Below, in pieces: positions 10,816 through 22,811 of a stretch of DNA of 64,000 bases; positions within the stretch are counted from its first letter, which is position 1; every line of letters begins with the position of its first letter. The position numbers were made by a program, and so were the translations under genes. A model generated the notes under the pieces. The model was not told the origin of the DNA. It saw only the letters and a list, made by a program, of their open reading frames with translations, and ran no database searches. Source of the stretch: Fragum whitleyi. Lineage: Eukaryota > Mollusca > Bivalvia > Cardiida > Cardiidae. Where the stretch lies: positions 16,357,526 to 16,421,525 of the forward strand of contig OX411545.1 in NCBI GenBank assembly GCA_948146395.1, written 5' to 3'.

Positions 10816-12526
10816 AATAATAATAATATCTTTATTTTATGAAGGTGAAACATTAAGACAAATCTTTCAAAATTAACAAATTGAAATTTCTCTTTTTTAC
10901 AATGTTGCCTTCAGTGAAAGAAAAATTAATGAAAAGTGATAATCTGTTTAAATAATGATATCATGATAAAAAAAAAAGATATGATGAAAGTCGCCGAAAA
11001 AGATGATGACAAATGATGACATATGAAAATAACAATGGACACAATATACAAGAAAATTCATGTATTAGTAAATCTTCGGACAGATACACCATTTACTTAA
11101 ATAAATTAGATGCTTTCTGCATCGACTGTTGATTTAGTTAAGAGCAAATACTGTTTAAATTTGTTTTTGAAGCTAGATAAAGAAGATGCATTTCTAATGG
11201 AAATTGGGATTTCATTCCACACATGTATACTGCTGTATGAGAAAGAACGTTTTTTGTACAACGTATTATATTTTGAGTGTGTGATGTCATTATGTGCAGA
11301 CGACCTTAAATTATAGTTACTGTTTTTACAAAATGAAATAACCTCATTCATGTATTCCGGTAAAAGGTTATTATAGCATTTGAAAATTAAAACACCAGTA
11401 TAATAATTACATCGGTTGTCAAATGTCATCCAGTTTAGTTTAGTGAAAAGTTCAATCGATGGTGTTCTTGAAGAAGCGCCCAAAATAACACGAGCTGCTC
11501 TTTTTTGAAGTATAGATAATTTAGCAGTCCTATATTTAGCACTTTTCCACCAAACTGTACAGCAATAATCAAAGAGAGGAAGTATATACGAATTGTAAAA
11601 CAGTTGCTTCATTTCTAAGGTGAGATAATTCGATATTCGTTTGAGTAATGTAATTTTACTGTTGATTTTAGAACTTGTTTTTTCAAAGTGTGTATTCCAA
11701 AATAGATGGTTGTCGACATGTACACCCAAAATCTTATGAGATTCAACGACTTCAACGTAAACACCGTTTAGTTGTAAGCAAAGGTTAATATTCTTTAATC
11801 TATGTTTAGGTCCAATAAGCATACATTTTGTTTTAATTGGGTTGACAAGCATATTATTATTTGAACACCAAGAGAGTATAGATTTTAAACTACTTTGTAA
11901 GTTGGTTTGTATTTCGTTAATGTTTACTCCAGACTTATATAATGTTGAATCATCTGCATAGAGATCTAAACTCGAGATATTTCCATACAAACTCATGTCA
12001 TTAATATAAATCAGAAATAGAAGCGGTCCTAATATAGAGCCTTGTGGGACACCGCTAGATATGATTTGTGGGGTGGAAAAGTTATCACTACTCTTAATAT
12101 ACTGTTTTCTGTCGGACAAATAAGATCCAAACAATTCTAAGGATTTGATAGAAAATCTATGCAACCTTAATTTATACAACAAAATTTTATGATCCACAAG
12201 ATCAAAGGCTTTCTGCAGATCAACGAAAACTGTACCAACGATTTTTCCCGAATCAATATCCTTTGACCATTCATCGATCATTCGGATAAGGGCCGTCTGA
12301 CAAGAATGCTTTTCTCTAAAACCTGATTGGTGCTTATTAAGGATATTATTTTTGTTCAAAAAGGATAACAACTGATTCGATAAATGGCGTTCAAAGATCT
12401 TTGAAATAGTTGGCAAAATAGATATTGGTCTATAGTTATTTGGATCCTTCCTATCGGAGCCCTTATGTAATGGAAGAACATACGCTTCCTTTAAGGCATC
12501 TGGAAATATACCTTTTGCAATACTGT
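10816..12526 (-). mobile_element. 5'-truncated non-LTR retrotransposon with (ATT)n tail
   Basis: Read on the minus strand, the element starts abruptly at the RT domain near 12526, runs through the RT stop at 11106, has a 3'UTR of about 290 bp and ends in TATTATTATTATT. The interrupted ~150-bp repeat unit defines both edges to within a few bases. A clear target duplication is not visible. Truncation at the 5' end and a simple-repeat tail are typical of target-primed reverse transcription in CR1/L2/Jockey-like clades. Confidence 0.85.
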
Positions 12527-12536
12527 TGAAAATCAT
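11106..12536 (-). CDS. Non-LTR retrotransposon reverse transcriptase (truncated ORF2)
   Basis: 476 codons without a stop, the C-terminal part of an ORF2 polyprotein. RT motifs in order: LPLHKG and NYRPIS near the start, QSGFREKHSC, catalytic motif A FVDLQKAFDLVDH, motif B GVPQGSILGPLLF, and motif C LYADDSTLY with the catalytic YADD. The C-terminal region 'ILGVHVDNHLFW' through 'WNEIPISIR' is the usual post-RT tail. No endonuclease domain remains, because the copy is cut just before the RT. The first codons (MIF) probably come from the host repeat, so the start is not the element's own. The motif set fits the CR1/L2/Jockey group. The frame is undamaged, which suggests a fairly recent insertion, but the copy cannot be autonomous. 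Confidence 0.9.
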   Translation of the reverse strand: MIFNSIAKGIFPDALKEAYVLPLHKGSDRKDPNNYRPISILPTISKIFERHLSNQLLSFLNKNNILNKHQSGFREKHSCQTALIRMIDEWSKDIDSGKIVGTVFVDLQKAFDLVDHKILLYKLRLHRFSIKSLELFGSYLSDRKQYIKSSDNFSTPQIISSGVPQGSILGPLLFLIYINDMSLYGNISSLDLYADDSTLYKSGVNINEIQTNLQSSLKSILSWCSNNNMLVNPIKTKCMLIGPKHRLKNINLCLQLNGVYVEVVESHKILGVHVDNHLFWNTHFEKTSSKINSKITLLKRISNYLTLEMKQLFYNSYILPLFDYCCTVWWKSAKYRTAKLSILQKRAARVILGASSRTPSIELFTKLNWMTFDNRCNYYTGVLIFKCYNNLLPEYMNEVISFCKNSNYNLRSSAHNDITHSKYNTLYKKRSFSYSSIHVWNEIPISIRNASSLSSFKNKFKQYLLLTKSTVDAESI

Positions 12537-13097
12537 TTTCTCAGAATTTGATTTTTGGATATCAATAACATTTCACTGGAATGATACTTGAGTGACCCTT
12601 TATCAGTGTACCAAAAATTATTTTGATTGGATGAAAAATATACATTTTATGGGTGGAGGTCAATTCTCAATATGTTAAATAGTGGAAACTATTCTAAACT
12701 GCTCATTTCTATATCTGTTATATAGTTGAAACTTTGGAAATCATTTTCAACATCAGTAGAATCCCAAATATCTAAAAATCTAGTCAAAACATTTATTTGC
12801 TTTTACAAGAATTTCAAGCCTGTGGAGCGACTCAAGCCATTCATGGCTTTCTAGTTTATCGATTTGATTCAAGTGTTGATTGTTTTTGACAATTTGGAAC
12901 CATTTTTAACGATTTTGGAGCGTTTTTGAATACTAGTAGTATGTGTGAGTGTTTGGAATGAGTAAAAGAAAAAAATGAGCGCCGAGTGTTTTACTTGTTT
13001 TAATCCAGACGAGTGCCAATTTTGCAATGTGCATTTTTCAATACTTAGGTCGAGGTAGGGATGTGGGTGGGGAGAATTGCTTCAATCAACTGGAGCC

Positions 13098-14343
13098 TGT
13101 TTCACGTAACATCTTACAATCATTTTTTGCATAAGTCAAATATTAAAGTTGCTTCTACAGTGCTTACTAGGGGAATACCGTAGAAGTTCGGACAGACGTA
13201 TAAATTGTCATACTTTTTAATATATTTTTGGAAAAAAATAGCACCAGCGTTCTTATCGAATATTTCTATACATTCTGAGATATATCTCGCATAAGTGAGT
13301 TTAATTTGTGATGATATGATAAATATATTGGTGGAAATAAAACTATTTGATGTCACAAACCCCTGGCTAACTTGCGAATTGAACTGACATTCATATATTG
13401 ATGACAAATATAGACTTGGTTATCGGTTAAGAAATAGGTATAAATTGACGAGAATTGACTGTAAAACGGACATTATTCGGTTAGAATATCAAATAGATAA
13501 AATATTCAACTGTAATTTGCTCAAAACCGTAAGATCTATATAGCTTTTTCCGAAGTGTCCGAATTTCCACTTTCAAATTTCACTAGAAGTGAAATTCGGA
13601 ATATACAAATTGTATGCTTTGAAAACCAAGTAATATCAATATCCCCTTATATCTATTTTTCTTTGAATACATCTGAATTTAATACACGTTTAGGCATTTC
13701 ATGTCGGCGTCTGTTGATATAATCATTTGTTTGTATTTTATTCGAAATATTTGCCAATATTCTACTTCAAAGTTGATAAATAAATATAGTATACGGTATA
13801 CAGTCATAGTATTCCTGAGTTAAGTTTTTTTTTTTTTTTAAAAAAGCTTCATATTAACTTTCTTCGTTTTAACTAACATTATCCGTGTCTTCATTCCCCT
13901 AATAATACATTTTCCTTAATTGTCAGAATTTCGACCGTTTTATTAATACACATGTCCACGTTTTACCGCTTGCATGTCCGAATTTTTCAACCTCGTTCGA
14001 ATGTACCCGTTTCATAGTACTCTCGCACTTCTCGTTTTCACAACGTTTTGGTCGTCATTTTCTTCAAATTCTTTGGATAAAATGCAAGTTTACTGACTGT
14101 TCGAGTGCTGAGTATGTATGTATTATACGGCTAGTGTCCGGGGTTTCACATGTAGCTTCAGAAGTAAGACTGAAATAAGGTTGTTAAAAGACGTGAGAAT
14201 TTAAATTCTGCCATGTAGAATTTCACTGGATTCCAATGAAATATTGCAAGGCATAATCTACCAATGGATGTAAACACTGGGTACGATTTATGATTTTGAC
14301 TTACGATTAATGATTTTGTAGGAGGTATAGTAAAACAAGTCGC
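13098..14343 (+). mobile_element. Possible longer relative of the 7864-8107 MITE
   Basis: The left end ('cctgtttcacgtaacatctt', then 'caatcattttttgcataagt') and the right end (reverse complement 'cttgttttactatacctcct', 'aaaatcattaatcgtaagtc') resemble the inverted ends of the element at 7864-8107. About 1.1 kb of AT-rich interior contains no convincing protein. The pairing of these two ends as one element is an inference; they could be two separate half-copies. Confidence 0.4.
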
Positions 14344-15029
14344 AGGGTTAATCGTACGTGTTTAATTAAAAAAACTTGGAAACTTTACTAAAATAGTTTC
14401 TAATTTATAAAAGAATTATTTCCATAAACCTTCGATCGTATATATAAAATATTGTGTGTTTGCGGTCCAATGCCACTTTAACAGCAATGAATTTATATAT
14501 ATAAGGGAATGGCCGTCTACTAAATTGTAAGAACTTGTGGCTAGACCCATTTGTCATGATTATTTGTGTAATGTGAAACATTATGTATAATAAAAATGTT
14601 CAAATGATGGTAATAAAATAAAACTAATGAATTCATATAAGGATAGCACGCGCACCTGGGCCCGAGGTTATAAAACTTTTCTCAGTCTAAACTATAAAAA
14701 AAGCTCAAATTTCAACTAGAGTTTAAAGCCGTGACCTATTGGTAACGCCACGTTAGTGCCGTGATTTCGCAGTACAATGGCAATGTAAACGCCGTGGCAT
14801 TGTAGTGGCGTACAACAACTATACCTCGATCCACTTGACTTCTCTAGGTCTCCATACTCACCGTCTGTCATTGCCACCGGAAATAGATTACCAGCGAATC
14901 GAACCGTACCACACATGTGAACGTGATACTGCACTACTACCGCATTCCTATATTCACTCGGAATAAGTATGTCTAACAAAAATGTTTACATATCCCGGTT
15001 AGATCCATCACAAATCCGTGACTAATTTA

Positions 15030-15590
15030 GGTGCACATGAGGACTATTCATGCCAAGTTCATTGAAATTGGCTAAAATGAATGCCGAGATTTTTTTTTAT
15101 TTTTAAGTGAAAATAAGCCCCGCCCTGTCACGCCCACATTTCAAGGTCAATCAAGATTTCTTTTACAATTAAATTAAGGGTCGCCCAACTTGGAAGATCA
15201 ATGCCAAGTTTAATTGAAATCGGCCAAATGGTTTGGGTGGTAAAGATTTTAAAGGAAAATATAAGCCCCGCCCTGTCACGCCCATATTTGGGGATCAATC
15301 AAATTTCTTTAACGATTTAAGATGATGGACACTACAGGCACATTTTAACCAATTTTCTAAAATCCGATCATTGCTTTAGGGGGAGAAGATAGAAAAAAAT
15401 ACCCACAGGTGCACGACGGGATGGACACACGCACGACGGACACATCGCCATGACAAAAGCCCCCCCCCCCCCCCCCCCAATGCTTTCGGCAATTGAAGCT
15501 AAAAATGGGTGAGACGAAGCCTGACAACACTTTCATTTCTCGGTGGTCGCATAACTTGAACCGTTCAGTTGTTCTTAATGGAAGCAAAAA
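15030..15590 (-). repeat. Dispersed repeat with ~125-bp units and poly-C tract
   Basis: Two units contain 'gccccgccctgtcacgccca' and 'atgccaagttcattgaaat'-like text. They are followed by 'gtgcacgacgggatgg' and a C homopolymer at about 15461-15478. In reverse orientation this is the head-plus-units arrangement seen at 19053-19975 and 31975-32345. No coding capacity is evident. From 14344 to 15029 no gene was seen, only AT-rich unique-looking DNA. Confidence 0.6.
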
Positions 15591-16534
15591 ATAGTAATAT
15601 TACTATATCAAGTTATTATGTTGGCAGTGTGCTTCTAATATGTGATTCAGAATAGAATAATTTAAAGTTGTTGCTTTCATTATAGAAGCAATTATTTGTT
15701 AATTTGTGTAAATTTCGACAAAAAATCATAATATAAAACTAAAACTATTATATATATAAATTTGTTAACGTAGGCCAAGGATGTTTTTTGAAAATAGGGT
15801 TATCACTAATTTTGCAGATTATTGCCTATTATATTCCACCAGGGTAAGTAACACTTCAAGTATACTTGGGTTTCGTATACTAGGCAAAAATGAAAACTTT
15901 ACACCCCAAAATTCTCCGTAAATTTTTCATGAAATATATACGAAATTCTTCTTTTTGTTGATTTGGCGCCACAGACCACCAGCAGGCATAAATAATTTGA
16001 GACCAGAGAAATTCTCACTGAAAATCTATGTCACAGTGACAAATAACTTCAATGAAGTTGAGCAACCGTCAGAAACAGTTTTCGCCAAATACCAAAAAGA
16101 GTGTACTTTATGGTTATCCGGATCGACAAAAGGGAACATTAGTAAAATTTCATTTTTGCCCAGAATAGTCAGCAAACGAAGCATTGTTTTGTATTATCAA
16201 TTAAAACCAATAAAATCACCCCCTCAAAGGAATAAATACAGTCAAGAAAATAAATAAAATACAAACATGATATTTTTTTCAAATGGTATTTCACGGTAAA
16301 TTACGTTACCACTGAAATTCTTTAATTACTGTAACTGAGATTTAATATATATAGCGTGACGCTCGTAGTTTAATTTTCTTCATGGTGATCAAATATGCTA
16401 GAGTAAGAAAAAAATGCGAAATTAATTGCTTACATATTATTTATAGAGCATGATTCGATAAACTTATGGGTAACGTATTTAACAGGCCATTTTTGGTATA
16501 ACGCCCAAATGCAAAAGTGCTTTCAAGGTAATGA

Positions 16535-16558
16535 AATTGTGTGTGTGTGTGTGTGTGT
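16535..16558 (+). repeat. (GT)n microsatellite
   Basis: About 11 GT dinucleotides in a row. A homopolymer of about 14 G follows at about 16720-16733. The surrounding 15591-17170 contains no recognised gene. Confidence 0.9.
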
Positions 16559-17170
16559 TTTAAACACATGATTACCAAAAGAAAAAAAAAACGAAAAAAA
16601 TACACAAAACAAAAAACAAAGGATGCAACTAGGTTTAGGCATTGTAAGAAACACAATTAAAGAAAAGGACCGCAGAGGCAACAGCCTACAAATGGTCTCG
16701 ACGCCCAGGTAACAGGTAACGGGGGGGGGGGGGTGTTGGATCGAATGCTTTGAAGTACTTTGATTATTTATGACACAGGAAGTAACGTCATAACGAGGCT
16801 AGCCGTTGTTTACATTGATCGATATTCTCTTGCAAGAAACAAAACAACTTGACATCAGTGACAATCTTTTTGGCTGCATAATGACTTAACCTTTAAACGC
16901 AAAATTCCCTATATTTTGCAAATAGAAAGTCGAAGGGTAGGTATGAATTCATCAGTGTATTCAATTTCTTGGCAGACTTGTGTGTTTCACGCAGACACTT
17001 GATATTGATGTCAACTTAAGATCAGCTGATTTCAACCATAGGCACTTGGATTCAAGAATTTGTTAAGAATACAATATCACTTTGATAGGTATAAATAAGG
17101 TAATATTAGCTGCCACCGTTACCTGTCATTGTTTGAGGGAACAGATGAGTTTTAGCAGATCCACACAAAT

Positions 17171-17308
17171 GCTTCCTACTTTAAATATTCTTTTTTTCCT
17201 TACACAGTGATACTTTGGAACAGCCTACCAAAAACAATCATACAGCAACCTGACATTGCCCTCTTCAAGAAGAGTCTTGATTCTTTTCAGATAGTGAACT
17301 GTCCCTGA
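17171..17308 (+). pseudogene. Non-LTR retrotransposon RT C-terminal remnant
   Basis: The frame reads ASYFKYSFFPYTVILWNSLP, then KTIIQQPDIALFKKSLDSFQ and stops at TGA. The 'FFP-x-T-x-x-WNSLP' signature is the common extreme C-terminus of CR1/Jockey-like ORF2 proteins. Downstream DNA ends in an (AGAT)n-type run at 17445-17465, as expected for the element's 3' tail. The upstream reading frame is lost, so this is a short decayed remnant. Confidence 0.75.
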
Positions 17309-18144
17309 ATGACAAAAAATGTTTTATCAGATCTTTTAATCAAAACTCACAATACTTTTAAATTTTGGCATCCTAACCAATGACTAACAGTTTTTTATTC
17401 CAGCACAAACACACCTGCCAGTAATACCCAAAAGGGGTGTTATATATAGATAAATAGATAGATAGCCCTGATTATGAATATCTATTAAGAGACAAAAAAA
17501 AAAATTCGCTGTTCAAGATTGACCTTTATAGGAGGGTGCCCTGCCTTTAGGTTAGAACCCTTGCCCTTTTGTAGCATGCTCCTCAAAAAAGGGTTTAGAA
17601 ATTAATAAGGCATGGCGCTACCATTCAATATTGCCAACTTTATAGATGACGAGATACACAGATCGAGCCAGACACAATTACTGATGGATGAATTCAAGTA
17701 TGTGTCATGCTTGAGGACAATCACCAGCAATGAGTTGAAGACTTGATTTTGGAAATCAAACCAATCAAAATGCACTATTCATTACTGATCAAGCAGTTTT
17801 TCAACAATCACTTTCCAGAAGCAGCTTAAATTAAATTTAATTCAAATTGAAAATCGCTGATGTGAAGGTAGATTATCTTCGGATAAATAAATTCTTTGAT
17901 ATGTGACAATAATTTGAAAGCTCTCCTCCTTGTGTTCTTTTTTTGAAATATACTGTTACCATTACCTAAAAAAGATAATCTGGGGTCCCAGAAAGACTTC
18001 AAATTTTATTGGTCTATTATTCCAGAGATGCTGATCTATTTTACTACCTGAAAGGTGATTTTATGAAAGAACTATCACTATTGTTTACATCTCACTTTAG
18101 GGTAGTTTAACTTGGCATACCCAAACTTTGTAGCTACATCTTTA

Positions 18145-18373
18145 TTAACACTTTCCTGTTTTACAAAATTTTGGACCTGTCCAAATTCAAAGGTTTTGCA
18201 GATGAAAATTTAAAGTGGATTTAATTTGAAAAATAACCATTCAGTAGGGTAGAAAATAGTGTGGAAAAAGAAGAAATTGCTTGTCAGAAGCAATTTCTTC
18301 TTTTTTCGCAATGTTTTCTCAAACATAAATTCACAGGAACGTAAAAAGCAGGGATTAAACAGCAAAGGGTTAA
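18145..18373 (-). mobile_element. TTAA-flanked MITE, family 1 copy B
   Basis: Inverted copy of the elements at 3056-3286 and 21488-21716. It begins TTAACACTTTCC, has the 'gaagaaattgcttgtcagaa' hairpin core and ends AAAGGGTTAA. Length is 229 bp. No gene is visible from 17466 to 18144. Confidence 0.75.
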
Positions 18374-19052
18374 AATGCATGCAGTTATATTTATGCCACT
18401 TTATTCGTCTACTGTTAAAACATTCAGGTCTATCATGTACCCTAACAATGTCTTCAAATTTGTATTAGAAAATACTAGTATTAATCCCACCTAAATTTGT
18501 GAATCAATGATAAAAAGATAAAAAAGATGATGATAAAAAAAATGGAAAAATAATTTATGGTCAAAATACTTTTGCATCAATGGATAAAATGCATCATTTT
18601 GTGGGATCTCCTTCCCAGGAAGGGAATCTGCAACTCACCGCTCCATGAAGCAAACAACCTACCACTCCACAAAACAAAATGCCCTATTAGGTCAATGGCA
18701 CCCTGCCCTTTTCAAATCTTAGCTGGAACACAGAGTTTTGATTTAATTGTTGTGCCTAAAGGTTTGATTTTTGGAGACAGCTTAACTGGAAGTGTTCCAA
18801 ACTCTTTACCAGGAAAAGTTATTGCAGCCAAAAGCCTGAATGAGTCTAAATCAAGAATCAACCGATATTGCAGGGGTGTGGAATTCCCATGATCGATTTG
18901 TCTGACACAGGCTTTTCTACCTGGGAACAAGTAAAGTTTGAAAGTCAACTTGTCCATGGGCAAGTAAATACCAGGGCTAATCTTGGAATGGCACTTTAAG
19001 ATCAAAGAGATTGAAAACCTTATTGTTAGTTTCAAGGAGTGGAAAGCACTGT

Positions 19053-19975
19053 TTTTAGCTCCACTGGTCAAAGGTCAGCGAGCTATTGCCATGGCGGAGT
19101 GTCCGTCATGGATGCGTCCATGCATAAACTTTTCTTTAAACATCTTCTCCTCCTAAACCGATGGGTTGATTTTTACAAAACTTTGCCAGAATGTTTTTTG
19201 GATGATCCTCTTCGAAAGTTGTTCAAGAAATTTGGATTAACCCCCAAATATGGGTGTGGCAGGACAGGGCTTATTTTGAGCCCGAAATCTTTGAATGACA
19301 TCTCCTCCTGAACCATTTAGCCAATTTCAATGAAACTTTACTAGGATGTTCCTTGGGTGACCCTTTTCAAAAATCATTTGCAAAATTTTGATTGGCTCAT
19401 AAATATGGGAGTGGCAGGACTGGCTCATTTTGAGCCCCAAATCTTTGAATAACATATTTTCCTGAACCACAGGGTCAATTCCAATGAAACTTTACCAAAA
19501 TATTTATTGGGTGACCCTTTCCAAAAATTGTTAGCAAAATTTTGATATGCCGATAAATATGGGCGTGGCTTATTTTGAGTCCCCTTAGTAATGAATGGGT
19601 GGGCAGGAGCTATTATCAATTTAGATTCTTGGAATAACATCTCCTCTTCAACAATTAGGCAAATGTGAAGGAAACTTTGCCAGAAAATACTTGGATGAGA
19701 TCCACTTGATCAATAGAATTCAGATCAGTAGTTTAGGGCCATTCTGGCCCTCTTGTTTTAAAGTGATATTAAAATAGTTTTCTTCCATGTAATTTTACAT
19801 ATAAGATATATGAGTTCACTTCTGATAGTTTTGATTCTATTTTTAGAAAGTCAGAATTTCTTCTGATTGCTGGTGACTTTCATTACCTTCTATTTTCAAT
19901 ATCTCTCTTTCAAATCTTGAGTTATATAAGCCACTGGAGCGATACAGGCCCTCTTGGGCCTCTTGTTTATGAAGA
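19053..19975 (+). repeat. Tandem-core dispersed repeat (tagctccactgg family)
   Basis: The head 'tagctccactggtcaaaggt' and 'ttgccatggcggagtgtccg' is followed by about four units of roughly 130 bp with 'atttcaatgaaactttac', 'gggtgacccttttcaaaaat' and 'ataaatatggg(a/c)gtggc'. The end reads 'ccactggagcgatacaggcc' and 'ctcttgggcctcttgttta'. The head 'agctccactgg' and tail 'ccactggagc' are inverted, matching the architecture at 9036-12858. Reading frames inside are shadows of the repeat. Confidence 0.7.
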
Positions 19976-20556
19976 AATTGCTGGGTTACAGCATTTTCTT
20001 CTTTAAAAATAATGTTTTATCAAAAATACCTGTTCTATTTTTTGTCGACAAGTTCATTTTATTCCTGGACAAGTAGAAAACCACACTTAACTTGTCCAGC
20101 AACAAGTTGAGTATCTATATTTCCATACCCCTGATTGTTTTATGACATGAAGTTTAATGTGTCAAAATACAATGCCACAGTGAAAGAATGAAATCCTTGG
20201 AAAAGAAACACACTTATTGTGAGCCAGAATTTAAGTTGTAAATATGATTTTAATTTTTTCCTAGTTTAAATGGGAAAATCCGGTGGTATAGACTTAGATC
20301 AGGCTGCACATATGTGCAGACTGATCTTTGGCTGTACCTCCTGCCAAAGCAGGAATATTCTGAGTTTCTCATGACAAGGGTTGAAAAGGAGACTACTCCT
20401 TCCTCTAGAGCCTAACAACAATTATCTAGGTATTAGCAAAGTACATGTATATTTATACTGAAGAAAACACAAGGATCAACGCTAACACCAGCCTGAAGCA
20501 TCTCTTTTCAAATTTCCTACTCTGTTTACAGAACAATTTAATCTTTCAATTGCTCT

Positions 20557-20692
20557 AAATATGTGGGATAGCAGCTGGAGGCTAGGGAAGAATGTAATGG
20601 TAGTACTGGTGTGAGAAATACAGGAATCCATTGTTAGGTGCTCCAGCCACCCCAATATAACTGAAAAAATGTTGAAAGCGGCATAAAACCCC

Positions 20693-20723
<31 letters not shown>

Positions 20724-20724
20724 A
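20557..20724 (+). mobile_element. tRNA-derived SINE, 5'-truncated, (AATC)n tail
   Basis: The body ('gatagcagctggaggctagg', 'atccattgttaggtgctcca', 'aaaaatgttgaaagcggc') is the same as the fuller minus-strand SINE at 53322-53596. It ends in about seven AATC repeats at 20694-20724. The tRNA-like head is absent here. Confidence 0.8.
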
Positions 20725-21487
20725 GAGCTATCAATTTCTCTAAAGTAAATAGTTTTTCACAAAGGACCTGTTCTTATGAGGAGGGACCTGTAATATTCCA
20801 GGCTTACAGGTCCTTTGGGCTGGTGGTAAAAGTATTTAGGGTCAAACACTGAAACATCATAAGAACAGTAAGAGAATCAGTTTCAGTTATAATTTGTAAA
20901 TGAAGGCACTGTTCCATGTTTTACATGTAAATGCAGAAATTTTAATCAGCTGCAGTAACGACACATCCATCCTGTTATACATCCATCCGGGGTAATTCCA
21001 AGCTTACTTTTTCAGATGATATCTTCAACATTAATTGATGAAATTCATTTTTCATTTAAAATCAATTTTTAGATGTAGTTTCATGTCACAGGTCAATGTC
21101 AAAAGGTAAATTAGTAACTGCTGTGCTACAGCAATGTTCCAATTAGTTGCCTATGTCAGACTCTTACTCATGTAGTCCTAGCCACTGTTAATATTTGATT
21201 TCAACCAATGGGTGGTAAATCGTAAAGCTGGATGAGAAAATGGGGCATTGGAAAGGAAATGGGAATGTTCTGTTGGATATCATGGGAAAAGTAGTCTTCA
21301 TGAAAAAAAAAAAAAAAATGATAGCACTCTAGAGGCCATCATTTTGGCCAAAACTTCATGTAAGTCCAAACCTTGATGTGATGAGAAAAAAGCATCTTTG
21401 GCTTAGTGTGTCAGTCTTGTAAACCAAAAGATCAATATCCATGTTTGGCATGGAATTATTTTCAGTCATGCTCTTGTGATGACTTGT

Positions 21488-21716
21488 TTAACCCTTTGCT
21501 GTTTAATCCCTGCTTTTTACGTGCCTGTGATTTATTGATTGAGAAAACATTGTGAAAAAAGAAGAAATTACTTCTGACAAGCAATTTCTTCTTTTTCCAC
21601 ACTATTTTCTACCCTACAGAATGTTTATTTTTCAAATTAAATCCACTTTAATTGTTTGTCTGCAAAACCTTTGAATTTGGACAGGTCCAAAATTTTGTAA
21701 AACAGGAAAGGGTTAA
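21488..21716 (+). mobile_element. TTAA-flanked MITE, family 1 copy C
   Basis: It runs from TTAACCCTTTGCTG to GGAAAGGGTTAA with the 'gaagaaattacttctgacaa' hairpin core. A SINE body fragment follows at about 21720-21790. The 20725-21487 interval contains no gene that I can see. Confidence 0.8.
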
Positions 21717-22279
21717 AATAGTTGTAGGTACTGGTATTAGTGTGATATTACCAGGAATCCATTGTTAAATGATCCAGCCAGAAGCCAGAAAAGTTTAAAA
21801 ACTGTATTTCCAAATAAAGAGAATACTGACTCCCAATAAGTGCATCCAGTTCTATCAGCACTTTGATTAAATGCAATTTGCAAAGATTATATTCAGCATG
21901 ACAAGCAATAATTATGGTGCAACTTTTGTCTTAGTCTGTCTTCTGTTTTGATTGTTATAACTGTATCCTTGCAAGATTACACCTAGTTATATAACTAGGT
22001 CACTTGAAATACAATGTGACATGACAAAAATACAAATAAAAGATAACGGATAAAAGGTAACTGATGACAATTTGAAAACTTGCCAACTGAATTTTGTGAA
22101 AGGATAAAATATAGATGTGAATTTTATGATGGATTTTATGTTTACACATATAGGTACTGCATGGGGTTGAAATAAAAATGCTTTTCAACTTTTTGTAAGC
22201 TCACCTGATAGCAAAGTGCCAGATGAGGGATGGGTGTGATTGATCATTGTTTGTTGTTAAAATGTCTGACAAATAATTA

Positions 22280-22510
22280 TTAACCCTTGCTGAATAAAAA
22301 GTGGCCTCTAAATCAAAGTGCTGAAGGCACTAAATGCGCAATGTGAGTCGGTATTCATTTAAAGAATATAATTTTTAAGCTTTTCTGGTTTGGAAAAAAG
22401 GAAAAACGGGTGTATAGACAAAGATCAGACTGCACATATGTGCAGCCTGATGTTTGTCTATAGCTCCTGCCAAGGAAGGAATATTCCAGGTTCAGAATGA
22501 CAAGGGTTAA
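22280..22510. mobile_element. TTAA-flanked MITE, family 2 copy A
   Basis: It starts TTAACCCTTGCTG and ends AATGACAAGGGTTAA, with an internal hairpin around 'gactgcacatatgtgcagcc'. The family occurs again at 51967-52185, and as partial copies near 20280-20390, 31018-31135 and 33085-33200. The outer ends resemble family 1 (TTAACCCTT), suggesting the same transposase (inference). Confidence 0.7.
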
Positions 22511-22811
22511 TTTGAAAAAAATCTGACATGAGCTTAAAATCTGAATCAAACTGAAACTTCCCGTAGCAAATTGAAATGAAAATTACGGATATATGTACTT
22601 ATACATAAAAGAAATGCCCCTTTGTAAGCTTAAAATCTATCTACGGGAACTAAAGTTTCTTTGAATTAAATGTTTAAGACTAATTTGTGTAAAAATTGAT
22701 GTTTTGCCAATTTGGTAGCTTGAATGCTACATGAATACTGACTGTTTTGTATTATGATATCACTAATTCTTTGAACCTTTATGATTTCTTTGCCACCATT
22801 TCAATAATATC

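Larger units (their letters stand above)
10058..12858 (+). repeat. Tandem-core repeat element, copy 2, interrupted by a retrotransposon
   Basis: Same head ('tagctccactggctgaaagc', then gtccgtccgtccggccgtcc) and tail ('aagcctgtggagcgactcaa', 'ggctttctagttt') as copy 1. It abuts copy 1 head to tail. About six units of roughly 150 bp are present. Within a unit, 'agtggaaacttt' at about 10815 is separated from 'gaaaatcattttctc' at about 12524 by a minus-strand non-LTR retrotransposon fragment. Confidence 0.75.

Noticed and set aside
13120..13407. A 95-codon minus-strand reading frame
   Set aside because: It starts inside a MITE-like terminal sequence and has no recognisable domain; probably chance.
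15955..16257. A 100-codon plus-strand protein starting MLIWRHRPPAGINNLRPEKF
   Set aside because: No family recognised, no splice or neighbour context, and it lies in AT-rich repeat-poor DNA; it could be an exon or transposon remnant but the evidence is too thin to annotate.
18557..19071. Overlapping frames on both strands
   Set aside because: They overlap each other on opposite strands, run into the tagctccactgg repeat and show no domain.
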